64,000 nucleotides of DNA from Methylocystis echinoides (GCF_040687965.1 NZ_CP156084.1:2418501-2482500); one strand, 5' to 3'. Counted from the stretch's first letter, positions 19,501-29,480 are shown. Notes: generated from the letters alone by a model not told the origin. Made by a program: numbers and translations.

Positions 19501-20208
19501 CAGCGCTTTCGAGACGGCGGCGAGCCGCGCCGCGATTTCGCGGGTGACGCGGGCGGACTTGCGCGCCGGATCGAGCGACAGCGGGTCGGTCCAGATCGCG
19601 GCGAGCAGCGCGCGCTTTTCGGGCTCCCGCAGCTCTTCAAGATGGATACGGAAGGAGCGGCGGTCGGGAAACTGGTCGAAGGCTTTTCCGTCGCGGCGGA
19701 AATTGGCGTAAATCTCGAAACAGTGGCCGACGTCGCAGACGATGACGAAAGGCGGCGGCTCGTGCCCCTCGGGCAGAAGCCGCACATAGCCCTCCGCCTG
19801 GGCGCGGGCGTTCACCATCAGCACGTCCCAGGCGCGCTCCGCGCCGCGCCGCCCGCGCGGGGCCGCCTCCTCGACGAAAAGGCCTTGCTGGGCGATTTCC
19901 TTCTCGCCGCCCTTCTGTTGGCGGGACTGCTTTGCCTCCAGCACGAAACAGTCGCGCTTATAGAGGTCGATGCGCCGATGCGCCGCCTGGCCGTCGCGCC
20001 GCGTCTCGCGCACCCTTCGCTCGAACACATAGTCGTTCGTGTCGCGCGCCGCGCCGGCGGGCTCCGGGCTCGGGAGGCTCAGCGCAAGGCAAAATTCGGT
20101 AAGAAAAAGGGCGTAATTCGCCCGCTCCTGCCCGCCTTCGCGGCCAAGCCATTTTTCGATGAACCGCTCCAGCGCGGACCCGTCCGAATCAGCTACGCCC
20201 TTGGGCAT
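16492..20208 (-). CDS. Bifunctional type IIG-like restriction/N6-adenine DNA methyltransferase, C-terminus apparently frameshifted
   Basis: The open frame has 1238 residues. Residues 79-93 (RRIDLYKRDCFVLEAK) fit a D-ExK nuclease core (D81, E91, K93). A helical spacer follows, then LGAHFTPRAYVERLV, SAM motif I (LDPACGTGNFLYVALE) and the catalytic N6-adenine motif NPPF (FIVGNPPFIGGKD). A target-recognition segment and the domain HPHLTLTGLYNVLEKL to HVRWLRPDYQIPRFGQ come last. The order nuclease-spacer-methylase-TRD resembles MmeI-type single-chain enzymes, which methylate and cut. After ALGDGAARPA (near 16990) the frame becomes Pro/Ser/Arg-rich, reads through a repeat and runs antisense into the DUF3175 gene. 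A plausible C-terminus (DHGQTAAVVLALAAAEAPLD to SFLLRRVA, stop 16751-16753) lies in the next frame. Restriction activity is inference. Confidence 0.82.
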   Translation of the reverse strand: MPKGVADSDGSALERFIEKWLGREGGQERANYALFLTEFCLALSLPSPEPAGAARDTNDYVFERRVRETRRDGQAAHRRIDLYKRDCFVLEAKQSRQQKGGEKEIAQQGLFVEEAAPRGRRGAERAWDVLMVNARAQAEGYVRLLPEGHEPPPFVIVCDVGHCFEIYANFRRDGKAFDQFPDRRSFRIHLEELREPEKRALLAAIWTDPLSLDPARKSARVTREIAARLAAVSKALEAARHAPEIVAMFLMRCLFTMFAEDVGLLRKEAFSKILDSCAKKPDTFPHKVGQLWEAMDSGGYAHALEERVARFNGTFFKNHRALSLGREEIGELAQAARYDWREVDPSIFGALLEQALDPHERRRLGAHFTPRAYVERLVVATVIEPLREDWAAALATAERQKSEGRCEAAVATVAAFHDRLCATRVLDPACGTGNFLYVALELLKRLEGEVLEALADLGGQEALTGLEGHSVGPQQFLGLEINARAKAIAELVLWIGHLQWHVRTRGGMPGEPILQAFDNIVTKDAVLEAEKVLKRDARGKPVTRTGPDGGAMEVYEYRNPRRPAWPDAEFIVGNPPFIGGKDVRARLGDDYAQALWAAHPQMNESADFVMYWWDHAAELLTRKATTLRRFGLVTTNSITQVFQRRVVERHLNAKAPVSLVMAIPDHPWTKATKDAAAVRIAMTVVEAGAKEGRLLEVVKENSLETDAPLVDFAEKYGRINSDLTSGADVTGALALKANKGISFRGITYMGSGFIIQENEAALFRTAGEDYNKFIKPYISGRDLSSRPRGVFAIDLFGLRKDEVARRMPRIYQHLLRNVKPVRDHDRRASYRENWWIFAEPRSEFRSAIDGLPAYIATTQTAKHRVFTRLDRHWLPDQTLVLIASDDGFVLGVVCSRIHAIWTKANSASLGVYVGDVRYTNSRTFDPFPFPDADDLQKHRIRQIAEELDAHRKRVLAEHPHLTLTGLYNVLEKLRAGGGPCVFSGAERKIFDDGLVLILKELHERLDDAVAAAYGWPADLAEDEILIRLVALNRERAREEAQGHVRWLRPDYQIPRFGQAQERAELALGDGAARPAQAASKPASPPTTTARRRPSSSPSPPPRRRSTPRRWRAATSRAAASPPRSPPSSRRWPAPAWSPRSTAAAASCCAESRKPPPVASRVPLSFCGEALGGRQPRGVISAPTRPRFAGPPSPQGGGREAARFLENLRQRPKALRNSAFACSSTWRRSSGKSRPARLM
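16618..16666. repeat. Dispersed palindromic element, copy 2
   Basis: The element is CCCTCCCCCTTGCGGGGAGGG, then a CCCCGC gaa GCGGGG hairpin, then TCGGGTGGGG. It is almost identical to the copies at 20272 and 29485. Copies 2 and 3 flank the restriction-modification gene on both sides. Confidence 0.8.
16751..16990 (-). pseudogene. Displaced 3' end of the DNA methyltransferase gene (other reading frame)
   Basis: Read in the frame ending with TAA at 16751-16753, this segment codes for a coherent helical domain: EARLPADDHGQTAAVV, LALAAAEAPLDAEALASRYK, QGRRVAAKIAAVLAALARTG, MVATLDGGRSFLLRRVA. It looks like a small winged-helix tail that would follow the methylase body. The switch from the main frame falls in a G/C-rich run at about 16975-17000. 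Either the gene carries a real 1-base change or the sequence has an indel error there. Confidence 0.7.
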
Positions 20209-20271
20209 AGCCCGAGCTTAGCTGTCGGATTCCGATCGGGCTATAGCGGAAGCTTGGCTATTGCGTTCGAT

Positions 20272-20320
20272 CCCTCCCCCTTGCGGGGAGGGTGGCCCCG
20301 CGAAGCGGGGTCGGGTGGGG
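20272..20320. repeat. Dispersed palindromic element, copy 3
   Basis: This copy has the same CCCTCCCCCTTGCGGGGAGGG stem, CCCCGC gaa GCGGGG hairpin and TCGGGTGGGG tail as copy 2. It lies between the start of the methyltransferase gene and the stop of ettA. Confidence 0.8.
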
Positions 20321-20344
20321 ACGCGACCTCCGGGCTCGCGGCTC

Positions 20345-21997
20345 TTACCGCGTAAACTTCTTGTATTTCAGCCGGTGCGGGATGACGCTGTCGACGCCCA
20401 GGCGGCGCTTCTTGTCTTCCTCGTAATCGGCGAAGTTTCCTTCGAACCATTCGACGTGCGAATCGCCTTCATAGGCGAGGATGTGCGTCGCGATGCGGTC
20501 GAGGAAGAAGCGGTCGTGCGAAATGATGACGGCGCAGCCCGCGAAATCGACCAGCGCTTCTTCCAGCGCGCGCAGCGTTTCGACGTCGAGGTCGTTCGTC
20601 GGCTCGTCGAGCAGCAGCACATTGGCGCCGCTCTTGAGCATCTTGGCGAGATGCACGCGATTGCGTTCGCCGCCGGAGAGCTGGCCGACCTTCTTCTGCT
20701 GGTCGGCGCCCTTGAAGTTGAAGGCCGAGCAATAGGCGCGGGAGTTGATCTCGCGCTTGCCGAGATAGATCACGTCATTGCCCTCCGAGATTTCCTCCCA
20801 GACGGTCTTGTTGGCGTGCAGCGCGTCGCGCGACTGGTCGACATAGCCGAGCTGCACGCTGTCGCCGACGGTGATCGCGCCCTTGTCGGGCGTCTCCTGT
20901 CCGGTGATCATGCGAAACAGCGTCGTTTTGCCGGCGCCGTTCGGGCCGATCACGCCGACGATGCCGCCGGGCGGCAGCTTGAAGGTCAAATCGTCGATCA
21001 AAAGCGTGTCGCCGAAGCCCTTGCTGATGTGCTCGAAGTCGATGACATTGTCGCCGAGACGCTCGGCCACCGGAATGACAATCTGCGCGGTCGTCGGGGC
21101 CTTGTCGTTCTGCTTGGCGACGAGCTCCTCATAGCGCTGGATGCGGGCCTTGCTCTTGGCCTGGCGCGCCTTGGGGGAGGCCGAGATCCACTCGCTCTCG
21201 GCTTCGATCGCGCGCTGGCGGGCCTTGTCTTCAGAGGCCTCCTGCATGAGGCGCTTCTGTTTCTGCTTCAGCCAGCTCGTGTAATTGCCTTCGTAGGGAA
21301 TGCCGCGGCCGCGATCGAGTTCGAGAATCCAGCCCGTGACATTATCCAGGAAGTAGCGGTCGTGGGTGACGATCAGGATCGCGCCCGGATAGGCGCGCAA
21401 ATGGCCTTCGAGCCAGTTCACCGTCTCGGCGTCGAGATGGTTCGTCGGCTCGTCGAGCAGCAGCATCTCGGGCTGCTCGAGCAAGAGCTTGCAGAGCGCC
21501 ACGCGGCGCCGCTCGCCGCCCGAGAGCTTGGTGACGTCGGCGTCGTCCGGCGGGCAGCCGAGCGCGTCCATGGCCTGATCGACCTGGCTGTCGAGATCCC
21601 ACAGGCCCTTGGCCTCGATCTCGTCCTGCAGCTTCGTCATCTCGTCAGCGGTCTCGTCCGAATAATTCATCGCGAGATCGTTGTAGCGGTCGAGGATCGC
21701 CTTTTTCTCGGCGACGCCGAGCATGACGTTGTCGCGCACGTTCAGCGCCGGATCGAGTTGCGGCTCCTGCGGCAGATAGCCGACCCGCGCCCCTTCGGCG
21801 ACGAAGCCCTCGCCGGTGAATTCCTTGTCGATGCCGGCCATGATGCGCAAAAGCGTCGACTTGCCCGCGCCGTTGACGCCGAGCACGCCGATCTTGGCGT
21901 CGGGGTAGAAGGAGAGATGAATGTTGTCGAGGACCTTCTTGCCGCCCGGATAGGTCTTGGTGAGGCCCTGCATGTGATAGATGAACTGGCGCGCCAT
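20345..21997 (-). CDS. ettA: Energy-dependent translational throttle protein EttA (ABC-F ATPase)
   Basis: This 550-residue protein has two tandem ABC ATPase domains and no membrane domain. Walker A motifs are GVNGAGKST (residues 40-48) and GPNGAGKTT in the second half. Each half has an LSGGE signature ([26 protein letters not shown]) and a Walker B ([22 protein letters not shown]). A charged linker ([19 protein letters not shown]) joins them. EttA binds the ribosomal E site and gates entry into elongation according to ATP/ADP. Length and sequence match EttA (about 555) rather than Uup or YheS. It is divergent from purD. Confidence 0.95.
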   Translation of the reverse strand: MARQFIYHMQGLTKTYPGGKKVLDNIHLSFYPDAKIGVLGVNGAGKSTLLRIMAGIDKEFTGEGFVAEGARVGYLPQEPQLDPALNVRDNVMLGVAEKKAILDRYNDLAMNYSDETADEMTKLQDEIEAKGLWDLDSQVDQAMDALGCPPDDADVTKLSGGERRRVALCKLLLEQPEMLLLDEPTNHLDAETVNWLEGHLRAYPGAILIVTHDRYFLDNVTGWILELDRGRGIPYEGNYTSWLKQKQKRLMQEASEDKARQRAIEAESEWISASPKARQAKSKARIQRYEELVAKQNDKAPTTAQIVIPVAERLGDNVIDFEHISKGFGDTLLIDDLTFKLPPGGIVGVIGPNGAGKTTLFRMITGQETPDKGAITVGDSVQLGYVDQSRDALHANKTVWEEISEGNDVIYLGKREINSRAYCSAFNFKGADQQKKVGQLSGGERNRVHLAKMLKSGANVLLLDEPTNDLDVETLRALEEALVDFAGCAVIISHDRFFLDRIATHILAYEGDSHVEWFEGNFADYEEDKKRRLGVDSVIPHRLKYKKFTR

Positions 21998-22140
21998 CGG
22001 CTCCGTCTCGGTTCGGGAAATCTTGGGGCCGTGTTTAGAGCATTTGCGACGCGAGAGGGAAGCGGTTTCCTTTTTGGCCCAAAGCGCGCTAATTCCCGGT
22101 CGCGCCGATAGGTCAGGCGCGGATCGAGCGGGCCTTATAA

Positions 22141-23418
22141 ATGAACGTGCTTCTCATCGGATCGGGCGGGCGCGAGCACGCCATCGCCCATGCGCTGGCC
22201 AAAAGCCCGCTTCTGACGCGTCTTTACGTAGCGCCGGGCAATCCCGGAACAGAGCAGGCGGCCGAGAATGTCGATCTCGATGCCGGCGATCACGCCGCCG
22301 TGCTGCGCTTTTGCAAGGACATGGGCGTCGCGCTGGTCGTCGTCGGCCCCGAGCAGCCGCTGATCGGCGGCCTCGTCGATGCGCTGGACCGCGCCGGGAT
22401 TCTGGCCTTCGGGCCGACGCAGGCGGCGGCGCGGCTAGAAGGGTCGAAGGGCTTCACCAAGGATCTCTGCCGGGAATACGCCATCCCCACCGCCGCCTAT
22501 GGGCGCTTCTCCGAAAAGGACCGGGCGCTTGCATATGTTAGGGAGAAAGGCGCGCCGATCGTCGTGAAGGCAGACGGGCTCGCCGCCGGCAAGGGCGTCG
22601 TCGTCGCGACGACGCTGGACGAGGCCGAGCGCGCGGTCGAGGCCATGTTCGCCGGCCTCTTCGGCCAATCGGGCGCGGAAGTGGTGGTCGAGGAGTTTCT
22701 GGAAGGCGAGGAGGCGTCCTTCTTCGCGATCTGCGACGGGGAGCGCGCCGTGCCCTTCGCCACGGCGCAGGATCACAAGCGCGTCGGCGACGGCGATACG
22801 GGGCCGAACACCGGCGGCATGGGCGCCTATTCGCCGGCCTCGGTGGTGACGCCGGAGATCGAGCGGCGGGTCATGGCCGACATTATCGAACCGACGATGC
22901 GCGCCATGCGGGAGAAGGGCGCGCCCTTCAAGGGCGTGCTTTACGCCGGGCTGATGCTGACCAAGGATGGGCCGAAGCTCATCGAATACAATAACCGCTT
23001 CGGGGACCCCGAGGCGCAGGCGATCCTGCCGCGCCTCGAGGACGACCTGCTGGCGATCATGCTCGCCGCCGCGCGCGGCGCGCTCGACGGGACGCGGCCG
23101 CGTTTTTCCGACACGGCTGCGCTGACGGTGGTGCTCGCCGCCAGGGGCTATCCGGGCACGCCGCTCACCGGATCGGAAATCAAGGGCGTCGCCGCGGCCG
23201 AAGCCACGCCGGATGTCATCGTCACCCACGCCGGCACGCGTCGAGCGGGCGAGCGGCTGCTCGCGGCGGGCGGGCGCGTGCTGAATGTGACCGCGCTCGG
23301 CGCGAGCGTCGCGGAAGCGCAGGCGAAAGCCTATGCGGCGGTCGATAAGATCGACTGGCCCGGGGGCTTTTGCCGACGCGATATCGGATGGCGGGAAGTT
23401 GAGCGGGAGCGGGGGTGA
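22141..23418 (+). CDS. purD: Phosphoribosylamine-glycine ligase (GAR synthetase)
   Basis: The 425-residue ATP-grasp enzyme joins glycine to 5-phosphoribosylamine, step two of de novo purine synthesis. The N-terminus is [20 protein letters not shown]. The ATP-grasp core carries [20 protein letters not shown], and the family signature [15 protein letters not shown] occurs in [14 protein letters not shown]. Length is as expected, so the gene is intact. It is divergent from ettA and convergent with argG, with a repeat cluster between the two stops. Confidence 0.96.
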   Translation: MNVLLIGSGGREHAIAHALAKSPLLTRLYVAPGNPGTEQAAENVDLDAGDHAAVLRFCKDMGVALVVVGPEQPLIGGLVDALDRAGILAFGPTQAAARLEGSKGFTKDLCREYAIPTAAYGRFSEKDRALAYVREKGAPIVVKADGLAAGKGVVVATTLDEAERAVEAMFAGLFGQSGAEVVVEEFLEGEEASFFAICDGERAVPFATAQDHKRVGDGDTGPNTGGMGAYSPASVVTPEIERRVMADIIEPTMRAMREKGAPFKGVLYAGLMLTKDGPKLIEYNNRFGDPEAQAILPRLEDDLLAIMLAAARGALDGTRPRFSDTAALTVVLAARGYPGTPLTGSEIKGVAAAEATPDVIVTHAGTRRAGERLLAAGGRVLNVTALGASVAEAQAKAYAAVDKIDWPGGFCRRDIGWREVERERG

Positions 23419-23451
23419 GCGGGTCAATCACGCCCGAGGCGGCCTCGTCCT

Positions 23452-23531
23452 TCGAGACGCGCGCTTTCAGCGCGCTCCTCAGGATGAGGCCTCGAGACGC
23501 GCGCTTTCAGCGCGCTCCTCAGGATGAGGCC
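23452..23531. repeat. Two tandem 40-bp palindromic repeats
   Basis: Two copies with a 40-bp period start at 23452 and 23492. Each reads TCGAGACGCGCGCTTTCAGC then GCGCTCCTCAGGATGAGGCC and has the hairpin GCGCGC tttca GCGCGC. The units end in the CCTCA...TGAGG motif seen in many alphaproteobacterial intergenic palindromes. They follow purD directly. Confidence 0.85.
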
Positions 23532-23559
23532 TAAGTCTTCGTTAAAAGCCCCTCATGCT

Positions 23560-23662
23560 GAGGAGCCGCCGAAGGCGGCGTCTCGAAGCATGAGGAGCCG
23601 CCGAAGGCGGCGTCTCGAAGCATGAGGAGCCGCCGAAGGCGGCGTCTCGAAGCATGAGGAGC
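23560..23662. repeat. Three tandem 32-bp palindromic repeats
   Basis: Three copies with a 32-bp period begin at 23560, 23592 and 23624, followed by a partial copy. The unit is GAGGAGCCGCCGAAGGCGGC then GTCTCGAAGCAT, with the hairpin GCCGCC gaa GGCGGC. In orientation it is roughly the reverse complement of the preceding 40-bp unit, so the two arrays face each other between the convergent genes purD and argG. Confidence 0.88.
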
Positions 23663-23687
23663 GACGGCGCCTGGTGATCAGGCGTAC

Positions 23688-24926
<1,239 letters not shown>

Positions 24927-25066
24927 GGGGGCTCGGGCTCTACGCTGGGTTGGCGACGTTATAAACGGGCGGACGCGGCAAGCAAGCGCGCCCGGACAGC
25001 GCTGGATTGACGCGGATCGAGGCTTGGCCTTTACTTCGGCAAGTCATTTCAGAAAGGGAATTTGAA

Positions 25067-25564
25067 ATGCGCGTCCGCCCCTGGATTTTGCTGATTTTCG
25101 CCCTCGCGGCGGGCGTTGCGGCCCCGGCCGCGGCCAAAGAGAAAGAGGAGCGGGTCTGGACGCTTTCCGGGCTCGACAAGAAAAAGTCCGAGACCGTCTC
25201 CCTGGACTATAGCGTGCCGGAATCCGATTACATAACCATCGTCTTCAGTTGCAAGCCGAAGAGCGGCGCGGTGGACGTCTTCATTTCGGAGACGAACAAA
25301 AAGCTGAAGCCCGGCCGAAAGGCCACGGCGACTCTTGCCGCCGGAGAGGCGAAGGCGACCTTTCCCGGCAAGCTTCTCGTCAATGAGGACGCGGGCGTCC
25401 CGAGCTTCGAGGGCAGCTTGCCGGCCAAGGAGCCCCTGTTCGCGGCCCTCGCGGGCGGCGCCGCGACGCTCGCCATCACGGTCGGCGCTTCGACGGATAC
25501 GGAGACCCTGAAAGGCGCGGCGGAGAAGTTTGCGAAGTTCAACGCCGCCTGCGCCAAACCCTAA
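25067..25564 (+). CDS. Secreted hypothetical protein, 165 residues
   Basis: The ATG at 25067 follows an AGAAAGGGA ribosome site. A signal peptide (MRVRPWILLIFALAAGVAAP, cut near AAAKE) precedes a lysine-rich domain. Its strand pattern (VSLDYSVPESDYITIVFSCK, VDVFISETNKKLKPGRKATA) suggests a small beta-sandwich. Two cysteines, in FSCKP and NAACAKP, could form a disulfide. It is probably periplasmic. I do not recognise a named family. It precedes the Zur-like gene by 45 bp on the same strand. Confidence 0.7.
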   Translation: MRVRPWILLIFALAAGVAAPAAAKEKEERVWTLSGLDKKKSETVSLDYSVPESDYITIVFSCKPKSGAVDVFISETNKKLKPGRKATATLAAGEAKATFPGKLLVNEDAGVPSFEGSLPAKEPLFAALAGGAATLAITVGASTDTETLKGAAEKFAKFNAACAKP

Positions 25565-25609
25565 CCGCACGGCCTCGTCTTTCCGCCGTCCGGCCGCTAG
25601 AATGTGCGC

Positions 25610-26032
25610 ATGAGCAGCCATCCGCCGCATGACGCCGGGAAAATCCCCGGCCTCACGCCAGCGCGCCAGCGCGCGCTGGACATTCTCATCGAGGCCAACC
25701 GCCCGGTCGGCGCCTATGAGATGATCGACTTGATGGCCGACGCCGACGGCAAGCGGCCCGCGCCCGTCTCGGTCTATCGCGCGCTGGCCTTTCTCCTCGA
25801 CCACGGGCTCGCGCATCGGCTCGAGTCGAAGAACGCCTTCGTCGTCTGCGGCCATGCGCATGGCGCGGAGGAGCCGGTCGTCTTCATGATCTGCGAAGGA
25901 TGCGGCGAGGTGAAGGAAGCGACCTCCCCGGATCTCGCGCGCGAGCTTGCGACGCTGACCGCGGAGGCGGGGTTCAAGGCGCGCACCCGCGTCGTCGAGA
26001 TCGCCGGCCGCTGCGCCCGCTGCGCCGGGTGA
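25610..26032 (+). CDS. zur: Fur-family transcriptional regulator, Zur-like
   Basis: The 140-residue protein starts at the ATG at 25610. A winged helix (LTPARQRALDILIEANRPVG, AYEMIDLM, PVSVYRALAFLLDHGLAHRL) is followed by the metal-binding and dimer domain. H82 and H84 in CGHAHG and the cysteine pairs C95/C98 (CEGCGE) and C135/C138 (CARCAG) form the structural zinc site. The short N-terminus and the CGHAHG motif are typical of Zur, the zinc uptake repressor, rather than Fur. No znuABC genes are in the window, so the assignment is from sequence only. Its stop is 4 bp from the next gene. Confidence 0.8.
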   Translation: MSSHPPHDAGKIPGLTPARQRALDILIEANRPVGAYEMIDLMADADGKRPAPVSVYRALAFLLDHGLAHRLESKNAFVVCGHAHGAEEPVVFMICEGCGEVKEATSPDLARELATLTAEAGFKARTRVVEIAGRCARCAG

Positions 26033-26035
26033 CTG

Positions 26036-26857
26036 ATGGAATCCGCGCTCGAACCCCAGCCGGCCCGCTTTCATATCCTTCGCGCGTTAGTCGCCTGCCT
26101 CCTGCTGCTCGTCGCGACGCTGGCTTTCGCCGCGCCGAACTATCCCGAGCTCACCGGCCGCGTCGTCGATCAGGCGAACGTCATTCCCGACGCCGACCGC
26201 GTGACGTTGCAAAAGAAGCTGAAGGACCTCGAAGACAAATCGGGCATTCAGCTCGTCGTGGCGACGATCAGATCGCTCGACGGCTATGACGTCGAGACCT
26301 ACGCGAACGGCCTCTTCCGCGCCTGGAAACTCGGCGAGGCTAAGAAGAACAACGGCGTTCTTTTCCTCGTCGCGCCGAGCGAGCGCAAAATGCGCATCGA
26401 GGTCGGCTATGGGCTCGAAGGGACGCTGACGGACGCGCTGTCCAAGGTCATTCTGGCGACCGCCGTCACGCCCAAATTCAAAACCGGGGATTTCGGAGCG
26501 GGGATCGAACGGGGCGTCGACGGAATCATCGAGGTCCTGAGCGGCGACTCGGCGGAGTGGGTGAAAAAAGTCCGGCCGCAGCCGACCGCCTTCGACGAGC
26601 TTTTGCCCTTGCTGATCTTTGCGCTGTTCATTTTCATCTTCGTCATGATGGCGCGCAGCGCCGGCCGCCCGGGCCAATATCGCCGCTATCGCCGCGGCGG
26701 TCCGCCAATCATCATCCTGCCGCCGAGCGGCGGCGGCTGGAGCGACGGGGGCTCGTTTGGGGGCGGCTCGTCCTGGGGCGGCGGCGGCGGCGGGTTCGAC
26801 GATTTCTCCGGCGGCGGCGGTTCGTCCGGCGGCGGCGGCGCCTCGGGGGACTGGTGA
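26036..26857 (+). CDS. TPM-domain membrane protein (YgcG-like)
   Basis: The 273-residue product has an N-terminal hydrophobic signal (residues 18-34, VACLLLLVATLAFAAP), a TPM domain (LTGRVVDQANVIPDADRVTL, GVLFLVAPSERKMRIEVGYG, LEGTLTDALSKVI), one membrane segment near residue 190-205 (LLPLLIFALFIFIFVMMA) and a very Gly/Ser-rich tail (SFGGGSSWGGGGGGFDDFSG). This is the standard YgcG plan, with the TPM domain outside the cytoplasm. The family role is unclear; roles in envelope or photosystem maintenance are proposed for relatives. It overlaps the next gene by one base. Confidence 0.87.
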   Translation: MESALEPQPARFHILRALVACLLLLVATLAFAAPNYPELTGRVVDQANVIPDADRVTLQKKLKDLEDKSGIQLVVATIRSLDGYDVETYANGLFRAWKLGEAKKNNGVLFLVAPSERKMRIEVGYGLEGTLTDALSKVILATAVTPKFKTGDFGAGIERGVDGIIEVLSGDSAEWVKKVRPQPTAFDELLPLLIFALFIFIFVMMARSAGRPGQYRRYRRGGPPIIILPPSGGGWSDGGSFGGGSSWGGGGGGFDDFSGGGGSSGGGGASGDW

Positions 26858-27465
26858 TGCGGCTGACGAAAGCGGACCTCGATCGCATCGTCGACGCCAT
26901 CGGCCGCGCCGAGCGGCGGACCTCGGGCGAAATCGTCTGCGCCCTGGCGCGCCGCTCCTCCGACTATGCCTATGTGCCGCCGCTCTGGGCCGCGTTCTTC
27001 GCGCTGGTGACGCCCTGGCCGCTGGCCGTTCTCACCGATCTCTCCGCCCGCGCGATCTATGCGGCGCAACTCGCGGTCTTCGTCGTTTCCGCGCTCATCA
27101 TTTTCTGGCCGCCGATACGGCTGCTGCTGACGCCCCGCCTGGTCAAGCGCCGGCGCGCCGAAAGGGCGGCGATCGAGCAGTTTTTCACGCGAGGGGTGGG
27201 CGGAACCCGGGGCCGCACCGGCGTCCTGATCTTCGTCTCCTTCGCCGAACGTTACGCGCGGATCATCGCCGACGAGGGGCTCAACGGCAAAATCAGCAAC
27301 GATCAATGGAAGATAGCGCTCGAGCCTCTGCTCGCCTGCCTGGGGGAGGAGCGCTGCGCCGACGGCTTTGTCGCGGCGATCGACGAATGCGCCCGCCTGC
27401 TGGCCCCGGTCGCTCCGCCGGGGCCGGATGGGGACGAGCTGCCGGACCGGATTTATGTGAGCTAA
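26857..27465 (+). CDS. Second TPM-domain membrane protein
   Basis: The start codon at 26857 shares its A with the preceding stop (TGATG), so translation is coupled. The 202-residue protein begins with the TPM start (MRLTKADLDRIVDAIGRAER, TSGEIVCALARRSSDYAY). It has two membrane segments (PLWAAFFALVTPWPLAVL; AAQLAVFVVSALIIFWP) inside the domain, and resumes with GRTGVLIFVSFAERYARIIA. The split TPM domain with inserted spans is common in the second gene of such pairs. Function is unknown; the pair probably acts as one complex. Confidence 0.85.
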   Translation: MRLTKADLDRIVDAIGRAERRTSGEIVCALARRSSDYAYVPPLWAAFFALVTPWPLAVLTDLSARAIYAAQLAVFVVSALIIFWPPIRLLLTPRLVKRRRAERAAIEQFFTRGVGGTRGRTGVLIFVSFAERYARIIADEGLNGKISNDQWKIALEPLLACLGEERCADGFVAAIDECARLLAPVAPPGPDGDELPDRIYVS

Positions 27466-27641
27466 CCCGGCGCGCGCGTCCCGATCGCTGAGCCTCAGCT
27501 TGCGCCCACCCGCCTTTTCTATTCCCTTTCCGACCGCGCTCCTGTAAAACGCGCCGCATCGCAACAAAAAAGCCGCCTCAGAGCGTCCGGGCCAAGCGGG
27601 CCGTCGGAACGGGTCGCGGCTGTTTTAAAACGGCCGGTTCC

Positions 27642-29462
27642 ATGCAGCTGCGCAATATCGCCATCATCGCCCACGTCGACCATGGCAAGACCACGCTCGT
27701 CGACTGCCTCCTGCGTCAGTCGGGCGCCTTCCGCGAGAACCAGCGCGTCGCCGAGCGCGTGATGGATTCCAACGACCTCGAAAAAGAGCGCGGCATCACC
27801 ATCCTCGCCAAGGCGACCTCGGTCGTCTGGAAGGATGTCCGCATCAATATCGTCGACACGCCCGGCCACGCCGATTTCGGCGGCGAGGTCGAACGCATCC
27901 TCTCCATGGTCGACGGCGCCATCGTGCTCGTCGACGCCGCCGAAGGCCCGATGCCGCAGACCAAATTCGTCGTCGGCAAGGCGCTCAAGATCGGCCTCAA
28001 GCCCATCGTCTGCGTCAACAAGGTCGATAAGCCCGACGCGCGCGTGCAGGAAGTCGTCAACGAGGTGTTCGACCTCTTCGCCGCGCTCGACGCCAGCGAC
28101 GAGCAGCTCGACTTCCCGATTATCTACGGCTCCGCCAAGCAGGGCTGGATGGCCGAGGAGCCGGACGGCCCCAAGGACGACATGGCGCCGCTGTTCGATC
28201 TCGTCGTGAAGCATGTGCCGCAGCCCAAGGTCGAGGAGGGCGGTTTCCGCATGCTCGGCACGCTGCTCGAAGCCAATCCCTATCTCGGGCGCATCATCAC
28301 CGGCCGCGTCTTCGCCGGAAGCGTGAAGCCGAACCAGCCGGTGAAGGTGCTCGATCGCGCCGGCAAGATCGTCGAGCAGGGCCGCGTTTCGAAGATCCTC
28401 GCCTTCCGCGGCATCGAACGCCAGCCGATCGAGGAGGCGGAAGCCGGCGACATCATCGCGATCGCGGGGCTCGAGCAGTTCAATGTCGCCGACACGCTCT
28501 GCGCGCTCGAGGTGAATGAGCCGCTGCAGGCGCAGCCCATCGATCCGCCGACGCTCTCCATGACCTTCCTCGTCAACGACAGCCCGCTCGCGGGCACCGA
28601 AGGCGACAAGGTGACGAGCCGCATGATCCGCGCGCGCCTGTTCAAGGAGGCGGAGGGCAATGTCGCGCTGCGCGTCGAGGACGCGCCGATGGGCGACGCC
28701 TTCATCGTCTCGGGCCGCGGCGAATTGCAGCTTGCGATCCTCATCGAGACGATGCGCCGCGAGGGCTTCGAGCTTGGCGTGTCGCGCCCGAAGGTCGTCT
28801 TCCGCAAGGATGACGACGGCGAAATTCTGGAGCCGATCGAAGAGGTCGTGATCGACGTCGACGAGGAGCATTCCGGCGTCGTCGTGCAGAAAATGTCCGA
28901 ACGCAAGGCCGAGATGATCGAGATGCGCCCCTCGGGCGGCAATCGCCTGCGTCTCGTTTTCCATGCGCCGACGCGCGGCCTCATCGGCTATCAGGGCGAA
29001 TTGCTCACCGACACGCGCGGCACGGCGATCATGAACCGCCTGTTCCACGACTATGCGCCTTTCAAGGGCGAGATTCAGGGACGGCGCAACGGCGTGCTGA
29101 TCTCGAACGATCAGGGCGAGGCGGTGGCTTACGCCATGTGGAAGCTCGAAGACCGCGGCCCGATGATGATCGAGCCGGGCTGGAAGGTCTATCGCGGCAT
29201 GATCGTCGGCGAGCACACGCGCGACAACGATCTCGAAATCAACGTGCTCAAGGGCAAGCAGCTCACCAATATCCGCGCCGCTGGCAAGGACGAGGCCGTG
29301 CGCCTCACGCCGCCGATCAAGATGACGCTGGAGAAGGCGCTCGCCTATATCGAGGACGACGAACTCGTCGAAGTGACGCCGAAGTCGATCCGTCTGCGCA
29401 AGGCGATTCTCGATCCGAACGACCGCAAAAAGGCCAGGGGCAAGGCCGCGCTGGTGGCTTAA
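27642..29462 (+). CDS. typA: Translational GTPase TypA/BipA
   Basis: This 606-residue ribosome-binding GTPase is related to EF-G. G1 is AHVDHGKTT (residues 10-18), then the RGITI switch I, G3 DTPGHADFGGEVER, and G4 NKVDKPDA. EF-G-like domains III and V follow, and the C-terminal BipA-specific domain includes LIGYQGELLTDTRGTAIMNR. It assists 50S assembly and adaptation to stress and cold. An imperfect self-complementary sequence (27617-27636) ends 5 bases before the start codon and I see no clear ribosome site, so initiation may depend on local structure. Confidence 0.96.
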   Translation: MQLRNIAIIAHVDHGKTTLVDCLLRQSGAFRENQRVAERVMDSNDLEKERGITILAKATSVVWKDVRINIVDTPGHADFGGEVERILSMVDGAIVLVDAAEGPMPQTKFVVGKALKIGLKPIVCVNKVDKPDARVQEVVNEVFDLFAALDASDEQLDFPIIYGSAKQGWMAEEPDGPKDDMAPLFDLVVKHVPQPKVEEGGFRMLGTLLEANPYLGRIITGRVFAGSVKPNQPVKVLDRAGKIVEQGRVSKILAFRGIERQPIEEAEAGDIIAIAGLEQFNVADTLCALEVNEPLQAQPIDPPTLSMTFLVNDSPLAGTEGDKVTSRMIRARLFKEAEGNVALRVEDAPMGDAFIVSGRGELQLAILIETMRREGFELGVSRPKVVFRKDDDGEILEPIEEVVIDVDEEHSGVVVQKMSERKAEMIEMRPSGGNRLRLVFHAPTRGLIGYQGELLTDTRGTAIMNRLFHDYAPFKGEIQGRRNGVLISNDQGEAVAYAMWKLEDRGPMMIEPGWKVYRGMIVGEHTRDNDLEINVLKGKQLTNIRAAGKDEAVRLTPPIKMTLEKALAYIEDDELVEVTPKSIRLRKAILDPNDRKKARGKAALVA

Positions 29463-29480
29463 AGAGGGGCGGGGTGCGCG

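Noticed and set aside
18211-20355. Plus-strand 714-codon open frame
   Set aside because: It is antisense to the methyltransferase gene, whose SAM and NPPF motifs are on the other strand.
23452-23662. Possible CRISPR array
   Set aside because: Units are directly adjacent with no unique spacers, are palindromic, and occur in degenerate form elsewhere. No cas gene is in the window.
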